A stretch of 64,000 bases of DNA from Chiridota heheva (taxonomy: Eukaryota; Echinodermata; Holothuroidea; Apodida; Chiridotidae). The position numbers and the translations under genes are program-made. The notes under the pieces are model-generated. The model worked only from the letters and a program-made list of their open reading frames with translations, did no database searches and was not told the DNA's origin. Shown one piece after another: positions 58,766 to 64,000 of this stretch (position 1 is its first letter; each line of letters opens with the position of its first letter). The stretch spans positions 77,501 to 141,500 of the forward strand of contig JAIGNY010001444.1 of the NCBI GenBank assembly GCA_020152595.1, given 5' to 3'.

Positions 58766-60015
58766 AATCTAGATGTTCCTAGATCTTCCAATGTTGTAAA
58801 CATGTGTTCCCACTACCGGGATTCCCCTAATGTGATACAAACATATTCCTTACTGCACTTTCATTAGCATTACCTTATGTAGCACACCATGCCAAATTCA
58901 CATCAAAACATGTATTAAAATACCTTGGTAATTAATACCTTGATAAAATCATCCTAATAAATAATACAGTACTTACAGATACAAGAGAAATCCATTAAAG
59001 TGCATGAAGAACGTTTAAAAATGTCTATGAAAACTTCACTTCTATCTGAAACACTCCCGTGACTTTAGAATTAAATTCATAATAGAATAATCCCTAGATT
59101 CCCTACCTTACCATGTATGTACTGTATACTGTAATTATTTCAACATTTTGCACTTTATAATAGTGAAATTTTTGAAGTAAAATCCTCTTGGACTTTGCAG
59201 AAATCACAATCTTGGGATGTTCGCGTAACTTTCCACACTTTAATTTGCGATTTCAGACAAGACTTTTTGTTATTTTCAAAGTAATTCTATTGTAGAGAAA
59301 TAAAGATGAAACTCGATTGTTCCCAATCATTATTGACCTGAGGTATTTTTGAAGCATTTTGAGAGGTATTTCATACCATTCTTGTTTATGGCCTAGTGTG
59401 TAAAGAGTGTGTATGTAAAGTTTGCTTGTGGCATTAATAAGCCATTATGAAATTACACTTTTATTTTAATGGTTTGATTGTTAAATGACTAAACTGAATA
59501 TGTGGACTAGCCTTCTATACATGACAACTTGCTCTGAAAATTCTGTAATTTGGTATCTAAAAACTCCACGAAACTTGGCTTTTTTTTTACCATCGTGAGT
59601 TGTAGTTCATGATTGATAGAGTTATAAATGACTTGTGTGCTTGCCAAATGCCGAAATTAACTTGCAATTTGTAAGAGTAAGTTGTTTTTACATGAAAAGT
59701 TAAGGAAAGAAGACGCAAAACAAGAATTCACTTCTTGTTTGTATTCATCCAACCTAAAAGTAATGTTTTGTGTGTGTACAATGTTAGATGTTTAACTGCC
59801 CTAGGTAATGAAATTGATTGCTATGTGCTGTAAACTTCCACACTTAGACATTGTTGCATCTGAAATCTTTTTACAGACATGTGATAAAGTTTAAGAACAC
59901 AGAGTTGCTGACCTTATCGCCCCTGCCACATATAATTGATAAAATTATCAACAGTTTTTTCAGGAAACATTGCATAATATGGATCATTTCATATCAATTA
60001 CTTGATCTCTGATTT
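58766..60015. other. No gene recognised
   Basis: AT-rich intronic DNA, no repeats or frames supported. Confidence 0.4.
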
Positions 60016-60018
60016 TTG

Positions 60019-62312
60019 GTTCGCATGCGAAGCATTTATCCGAACCTATGTAATAGCGATTACGTCTGTCCGGCCGGCCGTCCACAGATTTGTCCACAGA
60101 TTTCCTCAGAATGTTAAAGTTTTTTGAGAATTCCTCAGAAAATGTTAAAGTTTCTTCAGAGTTCCTCAGAAAAAATTAAAGTTTTTTTAGATATTCTTAT
60201 GGAAGGTTAGAATTTCCTTCTAAAATGTTAATGTTTTTTAGAGGTACTTAAGACAGGATTAAAGACTAGTTCCTTTAAAAAGTCTACAATACATTTGATA
60301 TTTTCTTAGAAGATAACTGTAAAATGATATAACTTTCTAATATTCTTCAGAGATCATCAAGTCTCTCTTGTAGCACTTAAGATTTGAAAACCTTAAAATT
60401 CTTTATAATATTTAGGCACCAAACAGTTATATTAGGCATGATCTTTTAAACTCCACCTTTATTATTGTGCTCATTTGCATTAAGTTGCTACAGTATATGA
60501 CCTGACCAGACTTTTTTATTTAGTATGCTTAGTCATGGAGTGTGACAGGATGTGATTGCATATAAACATAGGGAGGGATGCCATGTGGGACATGGATGGG
60601 GGCCATGAGGGACATATGATATGATATTTACCATGTTGTATACACCAAGGGCTATATTAGGCATAATTATTTGACTCCACCTTTTTTTCTTATTCAACAA
60701 CTCATTTGCATATAAGTTATTATATGAACTGACACTTTAATACATAGTATGCTCAATCAGGAACTGTGATAGCAAGGATGAGACTTCTTATGGAGCTTAT
60801 GGGATGTCATGTGAGACATAGGGTGGGATGACATGTGGGATGCCATGTGGGACATGGGGTGGGATACCATGTGGGACATGGGGTGGGATGCCATGTGGAA
60901 CAGGGTGGAATGCCATGTAGAAAATGAGGTGAAATGCCATGCAGGACATAGGGTGGATTGCCATGGGATGGAATGTCATGTGGGACATGGGATGATATGG
61001 GATGTCATGTGGGACATAGCGTCCCACCCCATTTTAACAAGTCATTTGCATATAAGTTATTATATGAACTGACACTTTCATACATAGTATGCTCAATCAG
61101 GGATTGTGATAGCTAGGATTAGACTTCTTATGAAGCCTATGGGATGTCATGTGGGACATGGGGTGGGATGCCATGTTGGACATGAGGTGGGATGCCATGT
61201 GGAACAGGGTAGAATGCCATGTGGGACATGGTGGGATGCCACGAGTAACACAGAGTGTGACATAGGTTGTGATGCCATGTGTGACATAAGGTAGGATGCC
61301 ATGTGTAACATAAGGTAGGATGCCATGTGTGACATAGGGTAGGAGGCTATGTGGGACATAAAGTGGGAGGCCATGAGAACATGGGATGTGATGCCATATG
61401 GGACATAAAGTAGGATGTCATTGGGACATTGGGAGGGATACTATGTGGAACATATGGTGGGATGCCATGTGGGACATCAGGTGGGAAGCCACTGATGCAG
61501 GACACAGAGAGGGATGCCATGTGGGACATAGAGAGGGATGTCATGTAGTACATATGGTCGGATTAATTTGGACATACATGTAGGATGGGATCCATGTGGG
61601 TCATAGCATGGGATGCCATGTGGGACATATGGTGGAATGCCATGTGGGACATATGGTGGAATATGTCATGTGAGACACTGTATGGTGGAATGCCATGTGG
61701 GAGATATGGTGGAATGCCCTGTGGGACATATGATGGAATGCTATGTGGGACATGGGATGTCATGTGGGACATGGGGTGGGATGCCATGTGGGAGATATGG
61801 TGGAATGCCATGTGGGACATGGGGTGGGATGCCATGTGGGAGATATGGTGGAATGCCATGTGGGACATGGGATGGGATGTCATGTGGGACATGGGGTAGG
61901 ATGCCATGTGGGACATGGGGTGGGATGCCATGTGGGTCATGGGGTGGGATGCCATGTGGGTCATAGGATGGGATGCCCTGTGGGACATATGATGGAATGC
62001 CATGTGGGATATGGGATGTTAGTGGGACATGGGGTGGGATGCCATGTGGGAGATATGGTGGAATGCCATGTGGGACATGGGATGGGATGTCGTGTGGGAC
62101 TTGGGGTGGGATGCCATGTGGGACATGGGGTGGGATGCCATGTGGGACATGAAGTGGGATGCCATGTGGGATATAGGTGGGATGCCATGTGGGACATAGG
62201 ATACCATGTGGGACTTAAGTGTGAGATGCCATTTTTATAATTGGCCGGATCATATGATATGGGTGTCAATTTGCATGGGCATGGGAACCATGAAGGTATT
62301 TACCGTTCTAGT
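60019..62312. mobile_element. Putative composite element carrying 24-bp minisatellites
   Basis: It begins near the palindrome TTCGCATGCGAA (60021), continues with 'gattacgtctgtccggccgg', and ends at 62312 with GGTATTTACCGTTCTAG, also the end of cluster 1 (53878). Between lie three blocks, each a 130-bp unique segment (60420, 60650, 61030: 'tcatttgcatataagttatt', 'catagtatgctcaatcagg') followed by 24-bp units ('gggatgccatgtgggacatg'). The CTAG end followed by T recalls Helitron 3' ends, but no TC start or Rep/helicase gene is visible. The boundaries are inferred. Confidence 0.45.
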
Positions 62313-62319
62313 TGACCTT

Positions 62320-62760
62320 TAAATGACATTATGTGCGAGACAAAACACTACATCCCCTTCCACCAACCCAGCAAGTAAGATTGATTTGACCTCTGACCTT
62401 TGACCTTTAAGTGGCAGGTTACATCTTTCCAGAGACATAACCTTTCATCATCCTTCATCAACCCACCAAATTACAACTCAATTGCACTTGCGATATCAAC
62501 ATCACAGGTGACCGACCAAAATAAACTATTTGACCTTTGAGTGAGATGTTCCATTTTGTGCAGGATACACCCCTACATCACCTTCCACCAATCCACCAAG
62601 TACTAACCAATATCCCTTACAGTTATCCCAGGAAGCGCAACACAAAATTGTCCATGTCCAATTAATTATTTGACAATTGACATGTGCAGTACATAACCCA
62701 ATTTGTGCAGGACACAAAGTTCACCTCACCCTACACCCTCCCACCAAGTCTTAGGATGAT
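62320..62760. repeat. Degenerate TGACCTTT-containing repeat, about 145-190-bp unit
   Basis: 'ttgacctttga.tg', 'gtgca.gacaca' and 'catc.ccttccaccaa.cca' recur three times (62310, 62500, 62690). Confidence 0.6.
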
Positions 62761-62804
62761 AGTTTGTACGGTTTTCTCTGTACATGCGACACAAAATTTG
62801 GTAC

Positions 62805-62958
62805 ACTCACCCACCCACCCACCCACCCACACACCACCCACACACCCACCCACACACCCATCCACACACACCCACCCACACACACCCACCCACCCACCCA
62901 CCCACCCACCCACACACCCACCCACCCACCCACACACCCACCCACACACACACACAAA
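62805..62958. repeat. CACCC / CACA minisatellite
   Basis: (ACCC)n and (CA)n units alternate for about 150 bp; both strands give open frames as a result. Confidence 0.95.
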
Positions 62959-63943
62959 AGTGAGTACCATACCTTATCGCCATATATTCTATATGTTTCG
63001 ATAAGGTAATAAGAAAAGTCATTTAGAATCAAAGGCTCACCGACAACTCAGAGAAACAAAAGTTAATAGTCACTAGATCAAGAGGAACTACTCGGCTAAG
63101 CTGAAAGAATGAAAAAAAACAATTTCGATAAAAAGCAAATAGTAAAGAAATTTATAATGGCTATTTTTGTCATTAAGATTTTCAATCTTTTTCCTGGTAG
63201 TCAGATCAGCAGATTTCTCCTTTTAACTTCTAATTTGCCATGGGAAAAAGCTATGCTGCTAATAAGCACAAGTAGGTCATTTGTAAAATACTGATCTAGA
63301 ACTAGGCTGTTCAGTCACATAATTGTCTGAGTAATGTGAAATCTGTTTACATTTGTTTGAATTTTAAACATTGTTTTTGTATATGCTATTTGTTACAATT
63401 TGCAGCAGACGGCAAGTTATTGAGTATTGTGTTTACTTAACATTAAGGATTTCGATTACAACATTTTAGGATAATTGGCTTCTTCTAGGATTTTGAGAAT
63501 CCAGATTAACAGGAACAGAACACATATAACACAACCCAAACATTATATTATTAAAAGTACAAAATTTGAATGATTTTGGAATATTGTAGATATATTTTTA
63601 ATGTTATGACGAAACAGAAAAGCATGGAAAGTAGAATCTGGGTTTGCCTGTTTATGTGATTTGATTTTTGAATGCTGTTGTTCATTTATACATAAATCAA
63701 TGGCAAGAATTCCCATGAGATGGAATTGTAATTTTCAAGTACTTTTAGAAAATGTATTGATAAAATTCATTTTTAAAAGTTGTGAATTTCGCCTTGAGAA
63801 TGATGCTCTATTATTGAAGTATTCAACTTTTGTATGTTTTAAGTTTTGAGTTCTCTATGCTCAAAGTCTCTGGAGATTGATAAGTTTGATACGATTTGCC
63901 AGGGACTCAATTTTAATCTTGTTTGTTGTTTTATTCATTTCAG
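62959..63943. other. Intron sequence before the last ANKRD27 exon
   Basis: AT-rich, ending in a pyrimidine-rich tract before CAG at 63941-63943. No other feature. Confidence 0.5.
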
Positions 63944-64000
63944 AGGACCGTTGTAAGCAGTTCACACGGATTAAATGTGAATTCTTGCAATGTTGAGGGT
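63944..64000 (+). CDS. ANKRD27: ANKRD27 (VARP) exon, start of second ankyrin block (partial)
   Basis: After a strong acceptor (TTTTATTCATTTCAG) a phase-0 frame runs open to the window end, giving RTVVSSSHGLNVNSCNVEG. The exon upstream ends ..GALQK, and human VARP continues from its zinc fingernail through a short basic linker, an SG-L-x-VNV segment and then the first repeat of the second ankyrin block. The GLNVNS..EG here matches that transition. It is cut by the window edge at 19 codons; a TPLHVAA-type ankyrin core should follow. Too short to stand alone, but frame, order and content agree with the two upstream exons. Confidence 0.8.

Larger units (their letters stand above)
55379..63943 (+). 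other. ANKRD27: ANKRD27 intron, 8.6 kb
   Basis: Bounded by GTACTC and TTTCAG, phase 0. It holds 19-bp and 37-bp arrays, a LINE ORF1/RT deletion derivative (56.8-58.2 kb), an RTE-like relic on the minus strand, the 24-bp minisatellite element (60.0-62.3 kb), TGACCT-rich repeats and a CACCC array. Confidence 0.72.

Noticed and set aside
60797..62269. Met/His/Pro/Cys-rich frames on both strands (MASHPMSH repeats)
   Set aside because: 24-bp minisatellite units keep phase; translation is a repeat artefact, although the regular HPMSHMAS pattern looks protein-like.

Overview
The window is animal genomic DNA: no operon structure, AT-rich, crowded with retrotransposon relics, DNA-transposon derivatives, minisatellites and (TA)n/(GTAT)n microsatellites, with short coding exons separated by introns of 8-19 kb. 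The mix (Penelope-like elements, Ty3/Gypsy, LINEs with an RNase H domain, an L2-like LINE ending in (ATT)n, frequent 'taggcct' words) suggests a marine invertebrate, possibly an echinoderm or other invertebrate deuterostome. The species cannot be settled from the sequence.

One host gene is recognisable. Three phase-0 exons on the + strand (36530-36658, 55205-55378, 63944 to the window end) read continuously as the linker between the two ankyrin blocks of ANKRD27/VARP, the endosomal VPS9/ankyrin-repeat protein. The middle exon carries the conserved CHPLCQCxKC zinc-fingernail motif, which in vertebrate VARP contacts retromer VPS29. I found no other exon of this gene and no other host gene; the 36.5 kb to the left is either a long upstream intron or intergenic.

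Layout. 0-3 kb: two 3' fragments of a LINE family with (CAAA)n tails (family A). 3.4-4 kb: degenerate GAGCTC/AAGCTT repeat. 4.2-7.5 kb: decayed minus-strand Gypsy element with recognisable LTRs. 11.7-13.1 kb: family A LINE with a nested hAT-like element. 15-17.3 kb: L2-like 3' end, a TA-flanked MITE inside a 295-bp tandem repeat, and a 271-bp duplication. 17.5-19 kb: minisatellite and a tRNA-derived SINE. 21-27 kb: more LINE pieces, including a second subfamily (B) and one about 59-bp insertion. 30.6-33 kb: a hairpin, a perfect 15-bp x 37 array, and an old LINE ORF2 split by a 23-bp minisatellite derived from its own codons. 34 kb: 58-bp array.

The 18.5-kb ANKRD27 intron (36.7-55.2 kb) holds a 76-bp satellite interrupted by a family A LINE, three Penelope-like fragments (one flanked on both sides by (TA)n, one followed by a hammerhead ribozyme that folds completely by eye), a TTAA-flanked foldback element and four more LINE pieces. 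The 8.6-kb intron (55.4-63.9 kb) holds 19-, 37- and 24-bp minisatellites, a LINE ORF1/RT deletion derivative and an RTE-like relic.

The most interesting signals are the hammerhead ribozyme (46357-46415), the minisatellite born inside LINE ORF2 codons, a stem-loop shared by the 3' ends of LINE families A and B, and a dispersed repeat whose hairpin shows a compensatory change. Nearly all long open frames outside the three exons are by-products of tandem repeats or of decayed mobile elements.
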